DNA of 64,000 nucleotides from positions 19,902-83,901 of the forward strand of contig JANYEA010000133.1 in the NCBI GenBank assembly GCA_025363385.1, in the 5' to 3' direction. Position numbers and translations under genes: made by a program. Position 1 is the stretch's first letter. Each line of letters starts with the position of its first letter. Below, in pieces: positions 52,346 through 63,048 of the stretch. This DNA comes from Bacteroidota bacterium. GTDB taxonomy: Bacteria > Bacteroidota > Bacteroidia > Chitinophagales > Chitinophagaceae. A model generated the notes under the pieces. It did no database searches. It saw nothing but the letters and a program-made list of their open reading frames with translations, and was not told the DNA's origin.

Positions 52346-52431
52346 AGAGAGGGTTTAATTTCAAACGCAACATAAAGTAAAACATTGTTTTTTGAATGTT
52401 AAAAACAATGTTTAAGTATTTAATAATCAAA

Positions 52432-52455
52432 ACACCCCTTAGAAAAGGGGCGTTA
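52432..52455 (-). terminator. Intrinsic terminator of the 52485..53357 gene
   Basis: aacacccctt-agaa-aaggggcgtt; U-run on minus transcript. Confidence 0.7.
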
Positions 52456-52484
52456 TAACATGAGAAACTATTGATAACTAATTA

Positions 52485-53357
52485 TTACCACCTGCTAAAT
52501 CTTATTCCTACTGTATAAGGATACTGTTCAACACGTGTGATATCTTTTTGTAATTTGTTTAAACTATAGGAGCCATATAAACGAATTGGACCTAAACCTA
52601 TTTCACCAATTGTGGCCAATCTCCATGGTTCGAAGCTGAAGTCGCCATTCACTTTTTGCTTTCCACGCTCTGCGCTTATTTGCTTATTTCTGCTATCAAT
52701 TAAATAACCCGCACTCATTCCTACACTAAAATTAAATCCATTTCTGCGATCTGGTGTGGCATTAAAATTAACCATGAATGGAACAGTAATATAACTAACA
52801 TACAATTTGTTTTTTGAAAACGAAATACTGTCGTTATATACGTAGGCAGATGGATCTTTACGATAACTCAATCTGCTATCATAACGAAAATTATACATCT
52901 CATAACCCAAACCATATTTAAGATTTACTACATGCTTATATACATTTAGTTTTTGCATGAATAACCAGATATTAACGTTGGTTGATTTTCCTGTATTTAA
53001 CTGGTAACTATTCTGACTTACCTGTCCATCCTGTGGGCGTAAGGTTTTAAAATAATTTCCAGCTTGTGCATTTGTATAATTTGTTTCGTCGCGAAAATTA
53101 GCAAAACCCAAATCCATGATCCACCAGTTAGTACTAATATTTGATTTTTTTCTAGGACGACGTTCGATTTTAACGTCTACGGTTTTATCCCAATCATGCC
53201 ATGGACTAGTTTGAGTTTCTGCGCCCCCTTTATTTTTTTTGATGATTACAAAGTTTCCAACCCTAACTGTATCAGTATTGTAGGAAGCACTATCATTTTG
53301 TGCAAAGCTCGCTGTGGTAACCATTACGGCTACGAATAAAATGACTAATTTTTTCAT
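52485..53357 (-). CDS. Hypothetical outer-membrane beta-barrel protein
   Basis: Signal peptide MKKLVILFVAVMVTTASFAQ; beta-barrel pattern, C-terminal YPYTVGIRFSRW. Confidence 0.8.
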   Translation of the reverse strand: MKKLVILFVAVMVTTASFAQNDSASYNTDTVRVGNFVIIKKNKGGAETQTSPWHDWDKTVDVKIERRPRKKSNISTNWWIMDLGFANFRDETNYTNAQAGNYFKTLRPQDGQVSQNSYQLNTGKSTNVNIWLFMQKLNVYKHVVNLKYGLGYEMYNFRYDSRLSYRKDPSAYVYNDSISFSKNKLYVSYITVPFMVNFNATPDRRNGFNFSVGMSAGYLIDSRNKQISAERGKQKVNGDFSFEPWRLATIGEIGLGPIRLYGSYSLNKLQKDITRVEQYPYTVGIRFSRW

Positions 53358-53374
53358 GTTCTTTGGTTTTTCTA

Positions 53375-54436
53375 TTATTCTAATGTGTGGCTATTGGATA
53401 TGTCGGTTTTTTTTTCTTCATTTTTATTTCGACCTTTGAACAGGCTGGAAGCTTTTCGTAAAAAACCACGTAGTTTATCTTTATTTATTTCTACAGATCC
53501 TACGTACAAGCTCTTTCTTTCATCATCGGTATCTAATTCTTTGTACACTGCTGGTTTTATAAGGTTCCGATTTTCAACTTCATCTGTTTTATGATTCACT
53601 GGCGTTAAGATGCTTGCATGATTGTTATCATTATTAATAGCTTGTAAATTATTGGAAGCAATGGTATTGTTTGTTGAAGTGCCAATGGTTTCCTGCGCTT
53701 CGATATGTTTTGTTATTTCAACCATCGCTACAGATGATTCATCTATCCTGGTTTGTTCAGGAATATTTTTTTCTGATACTGGGGTACTAAACTTATTTAA
53801 AACAACTTTTTTGTTTTGCACCAATTGATTTTGTGCATCCATTTTATTTTGTAATAAGCTGGGTTTTTCATTGATAGTTCCTTTAAGCACTTTAGGAACA
53901 ACTTGCAGCTTTGTTATTGAGTTAGAATTATTAAACGGAACAAGTATTCCAACCATTGCAATGATGCCTATAATCGCTGCTGCCACTGCAAGTTTCCACC
54001 ACTGCATGATGATAACAGGTTTAGTATCTTCTTCTTTTCTATATAGAGCATCTTTATATGGAAAACTTATTTGCTCAATAGGGAGTTTTGTTTGTTGAAT
54101 GGTATTAAACAATTCCTGATATTGAGGATGGTTTGCAACAAAAACCAGCGTCTCTTCATTTTCTTGAGAAGTTAATGCGCCATCTACATAAAATAAAAAC
54201 TGTTCTTCGCAATTAATATAATTGATATGAACTGAAGTGGTTCTTTGTAAGGATGACTTGTTCGCGAAATGGAAATTTTCTTCTGGTAACTTTGTTTGAA
54301 GCAGCATATTTAATTCATCAGCCAGATCATTATTCTCTGCTGCAAAACGCTCTACCGCTTGCATTTCTACTGAAGACAGTTCCCCGTCTACATATAGCAG
54401 AAAATAATTTTCGTAATTTAATCGGTTGATGTTCAT
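53375..54436 (-). CDS. Anti-sigma-factor-like single-TM protein with duplicated N-terminal module
   Basis: Follows an ECF sigma factor gene; two copies of a YFLLYVDGELSSVE.../FLFYVDGALTSQE... module, TM WWKLAVAAAIIGIIAMVGILV. Confidence 0.7.
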   Translation of the reverse strand: MNINRLNYENYFLLYVDGELSSVEMQAVERFAAENNDLADELNMLLQTKLPEENFHFANKSSLQRTTSVHINYINCEEQFLFYVDGALTSQENEETLVFVANHPQYQELFNTIQQTKLPIEQISFPYKDALYRKEEDTKPVIIMQWWKLAVAAAIIGIIAMVGILVPFNNSNSITKLQVVPKVLKGTINEKPSLLQNKMDAQNQLVQNKKVVLNKFSTPVSEKNIPEQTRIDESSVAMVEITKHIEAQETIGTSTNNTIASNNLQAINNDNNHASILTPVNHKTDEVENRNLIKPAVYKELDTDDERKSLYVGSVEINKDKLRGFLRKASSLFKGRNKNEEKKTDISNSHTLE

Positions 54437-54457
54437 ATATCGAATTTTATCGAATCC

Positions 54458-54943
54458 TTATCTTACATTTTCTGGACTTACCAGGTAATTCCGTAAAGCC
54501 AAACGCGCACGATGCAAATACACTTTCACCTGACTTTCGGTTAGATCCATGATCTTACCAATTTCTTCATAATTATATCCTTCATAATCTTTGAGCATTA
54601 CCAAACTCTTTTGGGTCTCATTTAATCGATTCAGAGCTTCCATCAGTGTTTTTTTCATGTTCGAATTTGACTGATGTTGTGTTCTTCCGTCTTCTAAAAA
54701 ATCTTCCCTTAATTGAATCCGTTTTGATTTTCGGATATGATCAATCATTTGATTATAGGCTACAGTAAAGAGAAAAGATTTTGATTTTGCTGTTTCTACT
54801 GAATCTCTATTTCGCCACATCTTTTCGAATGCCGATTGTACAATATCTCTTGCGTCTTCCTCGTGACGGAGGTTTTTTACAATAAACCGGTATACATTAT
54901 CGGCGTATTGATTAACACATAGATTGTATTCTTTCTCGGTCAT
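54458..54943 (-). CDS. ECF-type RNA polymerase sigma factor (start revised to MTEKEY)
   Basis: DIVQSAFEKMWRNRD (region 2), LVMLKDYEGYNYEEIGKIMDLTESQVKVYLHRARLALRNYL (region 4). Confidence 0.94.
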   Translation of the reverse strand: MTEKEYNLCVNQYADNVYRFIVKNLRHEEDARDIVQSAFEKMWRNRDSVETAKSKSFLFTVAYNQMIDHIRKSKRIQLREDFLEDGRTQHQSNSNMKKTLMEALNRLNETQKSLVMLKDYEGYNYEEIGKIMDLTESQVKVYLHRARLALRNYLVSPENVR

Positions 54944-55087
54944 AAGCTGTTGGTCTGAATAATTTGTTAGCCTTTGAGTATTATACGGGCTTAGTACTAC
55001 TTTGTTACAGCAAAGGAAAAATAAATGCAGGAGGAACCGCAACCGTTCGGATAATAATTTCCCAAACCTTAAAATAATCAGCGGTTC

Positions 55088-55528
55088 CTATTGTATTTTA
55101 AATAAATACACTGTAATGCAGGTAATTATCAAAAATAAGATCAGGGAAGATCTAAAATACACATTCGCGTTTTTTGCAATCCTTTCTTGTTGATCTGTGT
55201 CTAGGCCAACAAAGGTTTTGATTGTATTTTGTATGCTGTGTTTATCACCATATATGGTAAATGCCAATAAATATACAATGGATAGTAGCACAATCATAAT
55301 GGCTCTACCTGCTAAAACGTAATAATGTAACTCAGAAAGGGTATCGTACACCACATCAGATTGATTATGGAGCTTGAAGTAGATAAAATACCCGCCAATT
55401 AAGGTTAAGGTATTGCAGATCCAGGCAATGCCAATTTTGTGAACGCCTCCAGAGCCGATTTCTCTAGTTCTATGTTGTAATCTCAGATTATAATAATCCA
55501 AGCAGATAAGGGCTTTAAAAATATTCAT
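55088..55528 (-). CDS. Hypothetical membrane protein
   Basis: 146 aa, multiple predicted hydrophobic segments, non-overlapping ORF. Confidence 0.65.
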   Translation of the reverse strand: MNIFKALICLDYYNLRLQHRTREIGSGGVHKIGIAWICNTLTLIGGYFIYFKLHNQSDVVYDTLSELHYYVLAGRAIMIVLLSIVYLLAFTIYGDKHSIQNTIKTFVGLDTDQQERIAKNANVYFRSSLILFLIITCITVYLFKIQ

Positions 55529-55612
55529 AAGAATTATTTCATGCTTAGGTTCCTTAACTCAGTCTAACGTAATATATCAAAAAAATGTTGTGTATCAATG
55601 AAATGAAAAAGA

Positions 55613-55635
55613 AAAGGCCTCATCTTGAGGCCTTT
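55613..55635 (-). terminator. Intrinsic terminator of mqnC
   Basis: aaaggcctca-tct-tgaggccttt with U-rich tract on the minus transcript. Confidence 0.8.
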
Positions 55636-55644
55636 AGGGAAAAA

Positions 55645-56769
55645 TTAATAGTTAATCGTTTGCTCTTGTATAGATGCAGGAATTTCGCGCCATTCATATT
55701 GTTGGGTACGAAGTTGCGGTTCAAAACCCGCTTCCTTGATAGCTTCTTGAATAGTTTTATAGGTAAATCGATGTGGAGCACCTGCAGCACTTACTACATT
55801 TTCTTCGATCATGATACTTCCAAAATCATTAGCTCCGGCGTGTAAGCAGATCTGTGCAGTTTGCTTTCCTACTGTTAACCAACTTGCTTGAATATTCTTG
55901 ATATTCGGTAACATGATCCTACTCATTGCAATCATGCGGATGTATTCGTCGGGGGTTATTAAATTATGCACCCCTCTAATTCTTGCCAATAGCGTATCTG
56001 CATCTTGAAAGGTCCAAGGAATAAATGCTAAAAACCCTTTCGCATCTGCAGGTTTCTTACTTTGTGTTTCCCTTATTTTAACCAGGTGAATAAATCTTTC
56101 TTCAATGGTTTCTACATGACCAAACATCATGGTGGCGCTAGTAGTAATATGAAGGTTATGTGCCTGATGCATTACTTCAAGCCATTCGTCGGCACCACAT
56201 TTTCCTTTAGAAATAAGTCTTCTTACACGATCGATTAAAATTTCTGCACCAGCTCCAGGTAAAGAGTCCATACCTGATTCTTTTAAGGCTTTTAAAGTAT
56301 CGTAGTGGCTCATCTTTGCCAGTTTGCTGATATGAGCAACTTCTGGTGGTCCGAGTGTGTGTAATTTTAAGTTGGGATACTCTTTTTTAATGGCTCGGAA
56401 AATATTGGTATAAAAATCCAAACCTAGTTCTGGATGGTGTCCTCCCTGCAACAATAATTGATCACCACCATATTTCAGGGTTTCTTCAATTTTAATGCGG
56501 TAAGTAGGCATATCAGTAATGTATGCATCTGCGTGTCCGGGTATTCTATAAAAGTTACAAAACTTACAATTTGCAATACAAACATTTGTGGTGTTTACAT
56601 TACGGTCGATTTGCCAAGATACCTTGCCATGTGGTACTTGGATCTTTCTTAATTCATCAGCTACATTCATTAACTCAGTTAAGGGAGCATGTTCAAATAA
56701 AAACATACCTTCTTCTACGGTTAAAAATTCGAATGCTAATGCTTTTTTGTATAGTTCTGCTAATTGCAT
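55645..56769 (-). CDS. mqnC: Radical SAM cyclic dehypoxanthinyl futalosine synthase (menaquinone, futalosine pathway)
   Basis: IDRNVNTTNVCIANCKFCNFYR (CxxxCxxC), LLLQGGHHPELGLDFY, MIEENVVSAAGAPHRFT. Confidence 0.9.
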   Translation of the reverse strand: MQLAELYKKALAFEFLTVEEGMFLFEHAPLTELMNVADELRKIQVPHGKVSWQIDRNVNTTNVCIANCKFCNFYRIPGHADAYITDMPTYRIKIEETLKYGGDQLLLQGGHHPELGLDFYTNIFRAIKKEYPNLKLHTLGPPEVAHISKLAKMSHYDTLKALKESGMDSLPGAGAEILIDRVRRLISKGKCGADEWLEVMHQAHNLHITTSATMMFGHVETIEERFIHLVKIRETQSKKPADAKGFLAFIPWTFQDADTLLARIRGVHNLITPDEYIRMIAMSRIMLPNIKNIQASWLTVGKQTAQICLHAGANDFGSIMIEENVVSAAGAPHRFTYKTIQEAIKEAGFEPQLRTQQYEWREIPASIQEQTINY

Positions 56770-56847
56770 CTTTTTAAATTTTTACTACGGCAAAGTTAGG
56801 GCTATCATCGTTAACCCACCCATTTTTGCCTCTGTTTAAAGTTATTT

Positions 56848-58101
56848 ATGTTTCCAAAAATGGTAAATATGAAGTATTTATTATTTAGTATATTCAATAA
56901 CATGAAAAGGGGTTGCTTGTTCATATTGTCCATTATCTTATTGTACAATGGGAATCTACATGCCCAAGAAGAATTTGTACAAGCACCTGCCAAATTGTTA
57001 ACCCGCTTTCCTTTTGTGCTATTAAATGGTGGAATTATAGTGTTGAAAGCGAAAGTGGATAATTCAGCAGATTCTTTAAATTTTGTATTAGATACTGGCA
57101 GCGGAGGCATTTCTTTAGATTCTACAACTGTTTCAGATCTTGGATTCGCTGTTAGTAAAAGTAGCAGAACCATTCGCGGTATTGCCGGATTGAGATTAGT
57201 TGATTTTGTTTACGATCATACACTCAAGTTAAAAGGCCTGGATGTTCCACACCTCGATTTTCATATTAACGATTATGAATTATTATCAAGCGTTTATGGT
57301 GTTAGAATTGATGGAATCATTGGCTTTAGCTTTTTAAGACGCTTTATCGTAAAAGTTAATTACGATGACATGATCATCGAAGTGTATTCTCCAGGAATAT
57401 TTAAATATCCTAGAGGGGGGTATATGTTGCACCCCGACTTTTCGAATCTTCCGTTATTTACTGCAATGTTAAAAGATGGAAGAGATGTAACTGAACGTTT
57501 TATTTTCGATAGTGGTGCTGGTTTATGTTTGTTGTTATCAAAAGACTTTGTGGAAGACAGCTCAATTGTAAAAAAAACAAGACCTATTTATACTACACAA
57601 GCTGAGGGATTGGGTGGAAAAAAGATCATGCAATTAACTGTTGTAAAAGAAGTGCGAATTGGGCCTTATAAATTTAAACAAGTGCCTGTACATATTTTCG
57701 ATGATGAGTATAATGTAACTACCTATCCTTTACTAGGAGGGTTAATCGGAAATGATTTGTTACGAAGGTTTAATTTAATCATTAATTACCCGGAGCAACG
57801 GATATACCTAAAGCCCAATACCCATTCTATTGAAAATTTCGACTATGCCTACACGGGCTTAGGTATTTATCAGGTTGATTCTGAAATTAGGGTCATTGAT
57901 ATTATACCGGGCTCACCCGGAGATATAGCTGGATTTAAAACGGGCGATGTGATCTTTTCAATTGAAAATAATTATTCGAAAAACATTCAAGCTTATAAAA
58001 ATCTATTTCAGAATTCACTTGGCAAGATCAAAGTAGTGATTTTTAGGAATAAAGAACCCATGATTCTTACCATGATTGTAAAGGATATTAGAAAAAAATG
58101 A
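56848..58101 (+). CDS. Retropepsin-like aspartyl protease with C-terminal PDZ domain (start may be further downstream)
   Basis: Two catalytic motifs FVLDTGSGGISLD and FIFDSGAGLCLLLS; PDZ VIDIIPGSPGDIAGFKTGDVIFSIEN. Confidence 0.88.
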   Translation: MFPKMVNMKYLLFSIFNNMKRGCLFILSIILLYNGNLHAQEEFVQAPAKLLTRFPFVLLNGGIIVLKAKVDNSADSLNFVLDTGSGGISLDSTTVSDLGFAVSKSSRTIRGIAGLRLVDFVYDHTLKLKGLDVPHLDFHINDYELLSSVYGVRIDGIIGFSFLRRFIVKVNYDDMIIEVYSPGIFKYPRGGYMLHPDFSNLPLFTAMLKDGRDVTERFIFDSGAGLCLLLSKDFVEDSSIVKKTRPIYTTQAEGLGGKKIMQLTVVKEVRIGPYKFKQVPVHIFDDEYNVTTYPLLGGLIGNDLLRRFNLIINYPEQRIYLKPNTHSIENFDYAYTGLGIYQVDSEIRVIDIIPGSPGDIAGFKTGDVIFSIENNYSKNIQAYKNLFQNSLGKIKVVIFRNKEPMILTMIVKDIRKK

Positions 58102-58167
58102 GCATTTTGAATTCTTATTACTTAAATAGCAGGCTTTGCTTAATTTGCAGGTTCGTTTTATAATACT

Positions 58168-59403
58168 ATGATCACATACCAACGTTTTGTTTTAGATAAT
58201 GGATTGAAATTAATTGTGCATGAAGACAATTCAACACCTATGGCTGTTGTGAATGTTTTGTATGATGTAGGTGCACGTGATGAGAACCCTGAGCAAACGG
58301 GTTTTGCGCATTTGTTCGAACATTTGATGTTTGGTGGAAGCGTAAATATTCCAGACTATGATACACCCTTGCAGGTGGCAGGTGGTGAAAACAATGCCTA
58401 TACTACCAATGATCTTACTAATTATTATTGTCAGGTTCCCGTTCAGAATTTGGAAACTGCTTTTTGGTTAGAGAGCGATCGGATGCTTAGTTTGGCATTT
58501 AGTGAAAAAAGTTTAGGGGTTCAACGAAAAGTGGTTTGTGAAGAATTTAAAGAGCATTATATCAATAAGCCATATGGTGATCTTTGGCATAAAATGCGTG
58601 AGTTAGCATTCTCTGTTCACCCATATCGTTGGATGACAATTGGGAAAGAATTGAAGCATGTGGAAGATGCGAAGATTGAGGATGTGAAACAGTTTTTTAA
58701 AAAACACTATTGCCCTGCAAATGCCATTTTAGTTGTGGCTGGTCCGATGCCTGCAGCAGAGGTAAAAGCCTTAGCCGATAAATGGTTTGGACCTATTGAA
58801 AGCGGGGCAAAGTATAATCGCCAATTACCCGTTGAGCCAGTTCAAAAAGAAGCACATCGTTTAGAAATCAAAGCAAATGTTCCTGTAGATGCTTTTGTAA
58901 AAACTTGGCATATGGCAGGCAGATTGGATGATGGATATTATATAGCTGATTTACTCACCGAAATTTTAGGTGGTGGTGGGTCGTCCAGATTATTTCAAAC
59001 TTTGGTTAAAGAACAGCAATTATTTTCAGGTATCGATTGCTATCATTATGGAAGTGTAGATCCTGGTTTATTTACCATTGAAGGTAAATTAGTTCAGGGA
59101 GTTGATATGGCAAAAGCTGAAGCTGCAGTAATGGAGCAGATCGATATTATTCGCAAGGAGTTAGTTTCTTCACAAGAATTGCAAAAGGTTAAAAACAAGA
59201 CCGAAAGCGTGATGGCTTTTGAAGACATGGGTATTAGCAGCAGGGCAAGTAGTTTGGCTTTCTATGAATTATTAGGAGACGCCAATTTAATGAATACTGA
59301 ATTAGAAAAATATTATGCAGTAACGGAAGAAGAAATTCGACAATATAGCAATGATCTATTTGCAGAAACAAATAGTAATACGATATGGTACTTGAGTAAG
59401 TAA
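58168..59403 (+). CDS. M16-family zinc metallopeptidase
   Basis: HLFEHLMFGGS (HxxEH), VVCEEFKEHYINKPYGDLWHKM. Confidence 0.95.
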   Translation: MITYQRFVLDNGLKLIVHEDNSTPMAVVNVLYDVGARDENPEQTGFAHLFEHLMFGGSVNIPDYDTPLQVAGGENNAYTTNDLTNYYCQVPVQNLETAFWLESDRMLSLAFSEKSLGVQRKVVCEEFKEHYINKPYGDLWHKMRELAFSVHPYRWMTIGKELKHVEDAKIEDVKQFFKKHYCPANAILVVAGPMPAAEVKALADKWFGPIESGAKYNRQLPVEPVQKEAHRLEIKANVPVDAFVKTWHMAGRLDDGYYIADLLTEILGGGGSSRLFQTLVKEQQLFSGIDCYHYGSVDPGLFTIEGKLVQGVDMAKAEAAVMEQIDIIRKELVSSQELQKVKNKTESVMAFEDMGISSRASSLAFYELLGDANLMNTELEKYYAVTEEEIRQYSNDLFAETNSNTIWYLSK

Positions 59404-59444
59404 AATTCAAAAAATCAAAAATCAAAAATAAATAGGAGAGAATA

Positions 59445-59503
59445 AATTAAAAAGTCAAAAAATAAGAACAGCATCAACTTACTTATTTTTTAACTTTTTA
59501 ATT
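59445..59503. terminator. AT-rich inverted repeat between convergent genes
   Basis: aattaaaaagtcaaaaaataag ... cttattttttaactttttaatt, 21 of 22 positions complementary. Confidence 0.6.
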
Positions 59504-59511
59504 TTGAATTC

Positions 59512-60600
59512 TTATATCGTAAACGGGGCTTTCACTACTTTGGCTTTTACCAAAGAATTTCTAATGTCTATATAAATTTCCGAATCAATCGCCGAATGAT
59601 TTGTGGCTACATATCCAAGACCCACAGCTTTATTTAAAGATGGAGCTTGCGTACCACTTGTTACAGTTCCAATTGGATTTCCTGCAACATCTTTAATAAT
59701 ATAATCGTGACGAGGAATTCCCCGTTCTAACATTTCAAATCCAACTAATTTTTTACTTACACCTATGGCTTTTTGATTTTCTAAAAATGCTTTATTGGTA
59801 AAGTCTTTCGTGAATTTTGTAATCCATCCCAATCCAGCCTCAAGAGGAGAAGTTGTATCATTAATATCATTGCCATACAAGCAATAACCCATTTCTAAGC
59901 GAAGTGTATCTCTTGCACCTAAACCAATGGGTTTAATTCCTTGCGCTGCACCTGCAGCAAAAATAGCATCCCAAATTTTATCGGCAGCACCATTGGTATC
60001 TTCAAAATAAATTTCTACACCACCTGATCCAGTATAACCAGTTGCACTGATCAAAACATTATCAATACCCGCAAAATTTCCTTTCACGAAAGTGTAGTAT
60101 TTTAAATTCATGATATCCGTATCTACCAAGGGTTGTAATATTTTGCAGGCATTCGGACCTTGTATAGCGAGCAAACAGGTTTTGTCGCTAATATTTTCCA
60201 TATCTACATTTTTGGTATTGAAGCTACTGATCCAATTCCAATCTTTGTCGATATTCGAAGCATTCACCACCAGCATATAGACTTTGTCTTTTTCTATACA
60301 ATACACAATCAAGTCGTCTACAATACCACCTTCTTTATTAGGGAGGCAGCTGTATTGTGCTTGTCCATCATTAATTTTTGATGCATCATTTGAAGTTACC
60401 CTTTGAATAAGGTCTAATGCGTGCTCCCCCTTCAATATAAATTCACCCATATGGCTTACATCAAACACACCCGCATTTTTTCGCACAGAAGCATGTTCAT
60501 CATTAATGCCACTGTAGCTGATGGGCATATTATATCCAGCGAACTCGGCCATTTTAGCTCCCAGAGCTATGTGTTTTTGAGTAAAAGCAGTGTTTTTCAT
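59512..60600 (-). CDS. gcvT: Aminomethyltransferase (glycine cleavage T protein)
   Basis: [65 protein letters not shown]. Confidence 0.97.
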   Translation of the reverse strand: MKNTAFTQKHIALGAKMAEFAGYNMPISYSGINDEHASVRKNAGVFDVSHMGEFILKGEHALDLIQRVTSNDASKINDGQAQYSCLPNKEGGIVDDLIVYCIEKDKVYMLVVNASNIDKDWNWISSFNTKNVDMENISDKTCLLAIQGPNACKILQPLVDTDIMNLKYYTFVKGNFAGIDNVLISATGYTGSGGVEIYFEDTNGAADKIWDAIFAAGAAQGIKPIGLGARDTLRLEMGYCLYGNDINDTTSPLEAGLGWITKFTKDFTNKAFLENQKAIGVSKKLVGFEMLERGIPRHDYIIKDVAGNPIGTVTSGTQAPSLNKAVGLGYVATNHSAIDSEIYIDIRNSLVKAKVVKAPFTI

Positions 60601-60841
60601 GTATTTTTTTAAGAATTTATTAGTGGAACTTTCATTTATTATTGCAAAAATAAGTGATGCAGGGGCAAGTAAAAATAAAAAAGCAGGCCACTAAGGATCC
60701 TGCTCTATTATCTAACTGTAATTGTAAACTAATTTTCGGCTAATCTACTTTTAAAGGCTCATTTGTTTTTTATCCTTATAAAGGGAGAACCCCTTGCTGA
60801 GATCAGAAAGAGGTTCTTTTAATTCCCAACTTCAACCGAGT

Positions 60842-63031
60842 TTATAATACCATTTGCATTAATAAAATATGAGAATCCAGAATGTCTTCCAATTGTGTAG
60901 TTCCTTCTGCAGCTACTGGCGCATTAATTGCGGTAGCTTTTTTATAACGATACTGTGTACTATCAATTGGTTTGTCTAATTCTTTCTTAAGTTCTTCTGC
61001 TTCTTTTTGTTTTTTCTCGTATTCTTTTTTCAGGTCATCCTTGCTTTTCTTATAATTATCTAAAGCCTCTTGTTGTGAATCATCATTTTGTGATTCATCA
61101 ACAGCCTTTACTTTTTTATCAGAACGCTCAAGTCCACCTACTGTCATTTTATATTCCACATTAGAATCCCATCCATAGTTGTCGTTCCAGTCTTCATCAG
61201 AATCCCAGTCGTTTCGACCATTGTTCACATCAAAGTGATTCAGTCTGCGTTGTACGGTACGATCTATCAAGATTCTTTTTCCAACTGGGATATGAATGGT
61301 TACAACAACACCCTGGTTACGAAATTTAGTGCCACGTTGTAAAGAGAAACCACGATCGAGCCATACGGAGCTGTCTTGCTGACTAATGCCGTAATTCATT
61401 TCTTTAATATTACGTAACGCTGCTGATTCAGTACTACCATTGCTATATTTTGTAGCATCCATATGGAAGAGAGAATCGGTACTTTTTACCAAGTGGATGC
61501 GAACATTGTTTAAGAATAAGCTGTCGTCTGTCATGCTTAAAAGTCCATCCATTTTAAACCATCTACCATATACTTTTACTTTGCTATCTGGAACTTTGAT
61601 GATTAGTTTTCCGGATGCAGGTTGAGTGATAGTTAATTCTTGTTTATCTCTAGCTCTTGCATCAAAGTTTTCAGCGATCATGAAAGCCAGGATACCTGCA
61701 GATATTAAACCGAGCACCCACATGCCAGCGAAAGTAAATCCAACTGATTTGTTGCCAGATTTCACACCCATAATTCTGCGGATCAGCCAGGTTATAAAAC
61801 CGATAACAGGCACACCTAAGAAAAGTAAGAGGGTAGACCAAGCAAGGAAGTTTTGCCAGAATCCTTCCAGGAAGAAATTCTTTAAAGGAAACACTCCGAT
61901 TCCTGCTACTAAGAAGGCTAACAGTGCTACCAATAGTGCGAAGGCGATGATTCCTGCGATGAATAAGAAGAATGCTTTGAAAATAAATCCGATGATTTTA
62001 AATAAGCCACCATTTGCTTTCTTTGCAGCATAATTTACTTCAGAGGAAAAATGCTTACCTTTTTCGTTTACTGTTTGTGTAAATTCTTTACTCCATTCCT
62101 GTGCTTTATCGCCTACTTCACCACCCCATTTTTCTGCCCTGCTTTTAAATCCCTCTAAATCTTCCTGAATGGTATTTTTAATCGTGTTTAGATCTACTTT
62201 TTCTCCCCGCATTTCTAGTTTTTCAGAAGCCGAATTGGCTTCTGGAATTACAGCCCATAAAATGGCATACACTACAAATAAAGTTCCTCCAAAAGATCCG
62301 AATACTACTCCCGGAAAAGGATCTCCATCCCACCAAAATGAGTGACGGAATATAGACGAAACGATTCCTGAAATCAGGGGTAAACAAAAGATGATTCTTG
62401 GAATCCAAACAGCGATATCGAAATAGGCTGCTATACCACTTGCTACACCTGCAATCACTTTTTCATCAGGATTTCTATATAATCGTTTACTTGAGATATT
62501 GGTTACCAAAGTTTTTGATGGTAATATGATCCATAATAGGATATATAACAATACACCTGTACCAGCACCAAAAACCATCAAAGCAAAAACCAATCGAACG
62601 ATAGTGGGATCTATTCTTAGGTAGTTAGCGATACCGCTACATACCCCACCCAATAATTTATCAGTATCGTTACGATAAAGTCTGCCTCTTGGATCGTTTG
62701 CATAAGCATTATAGCCACTATTGTATTGTTTTCCTTCCGCCCCTAATTGAGATTTTACATTGGCTTCTTCTTCTTCAAAATCTTCAGGCCTTCCCATACT
62801 TGCAATGATTTTATTCACTGTTTCGTCTGTAATGCAGGTGTCGCCTTTTTTCAAGCTCTCTCCAAATAGTTCGGCAATACGTCCTTCAATATCATTAATG
62901 ATTTCGTCGCGACCTTCCTCGTTGGCAAAGAATCTTCTCAAACTTTCCACATACTGTTTTAGTATATCGTAGGCAGTTTCTTCAATAGGGATTACCCTAC
63001 CTTGGAAGTTTATATTAATTACCTTTTTCAT
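60842..63031 (-). CDS. PspC-domain membrane protein (two PspC-like repeats)
   Basis: RLYRNDTDKLLGGVCSGIANYLRIDPTIVRLVFALMVFGAGTGVLLYILLWIILP and RLYRNPDEKVIAGVASGIAAYFDIAVWIPRIIF. Confidence 0.93.
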   Translation of the reverse strand: MKKVININFQGRVIPIEETAYDILKQYVESLRRFFANEEGRDEIINDIEGRIAELFGESLKKGDTCITDETVNKIIASMGRPEDFEEEEANVKSQLGAEGKQYNSGYNAYANDPRGRLYRNDTDKLLGGVCSGIANYLRIDPTIVRLVFALMVFGAGTGVLLYILLWIILPSKTLVTNISSKRLYRNPDEKVIAGVASGIAAYFDIAVWIPRIIFCLPLISGIVSSIFRHSFWWDGDPFPGVVFGSFGGTLFVVYAILWAVIPEANSASEKLEMRGEKVDLNTIKNTIQEDLEGFKSRAEKWGGEVGDKAQEWSKEFTQTVNEKGKHFSSEVNYAAKKANGGLFKIIGFIFKAFFLFIAGIIAFALLVALLAFLVAGIGVFPLKNFFLEGFWQNFLAWSTLLLFLGVPVIGFITWLIRRIMGVKSGNKSVGFTFAGMWVLGLISAGILAFMIAENFDARARDKQELTITQPASGKLIIKVPDSKVKVYGRWFKMDGLLSMTDDSLFLNNVRIHLVKSTDSLFHMDATKYSNGSTESAALRNIKEMNYGISQQDSSVWLDRGFSLQRGTKFRNQGVVVTIHIPVGKRILIDRTVQRRLNHFDVNNGRNDWDSDEDWNDNYGWDSNVEYKMTVGGLERSDKKVKAVDESQNDDSQQEALDNYKKSKDDLKKEYEKKQKEAEELKKELDKPIDSTQYRYKKATAINAPVAAEGTTQLEDILDSHILLMQMVL

Positions 63032-63048
63032 GTCAGTTTTTTTTGTGG

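Noticed and set aside
56458-56839. Overlapping + strand ORFs antisense to the mqnC 5' end
   Set aside because: Antisense to a clear radical SAM enzyme; no family resemblance.
60787-60821. Hairpin agaacc...ggttct upstream of gcvT / downstream of the PspC gene
   Set aside because: Imperfect stem and U-tract orientation not matching the nearest gene; too weak to call.
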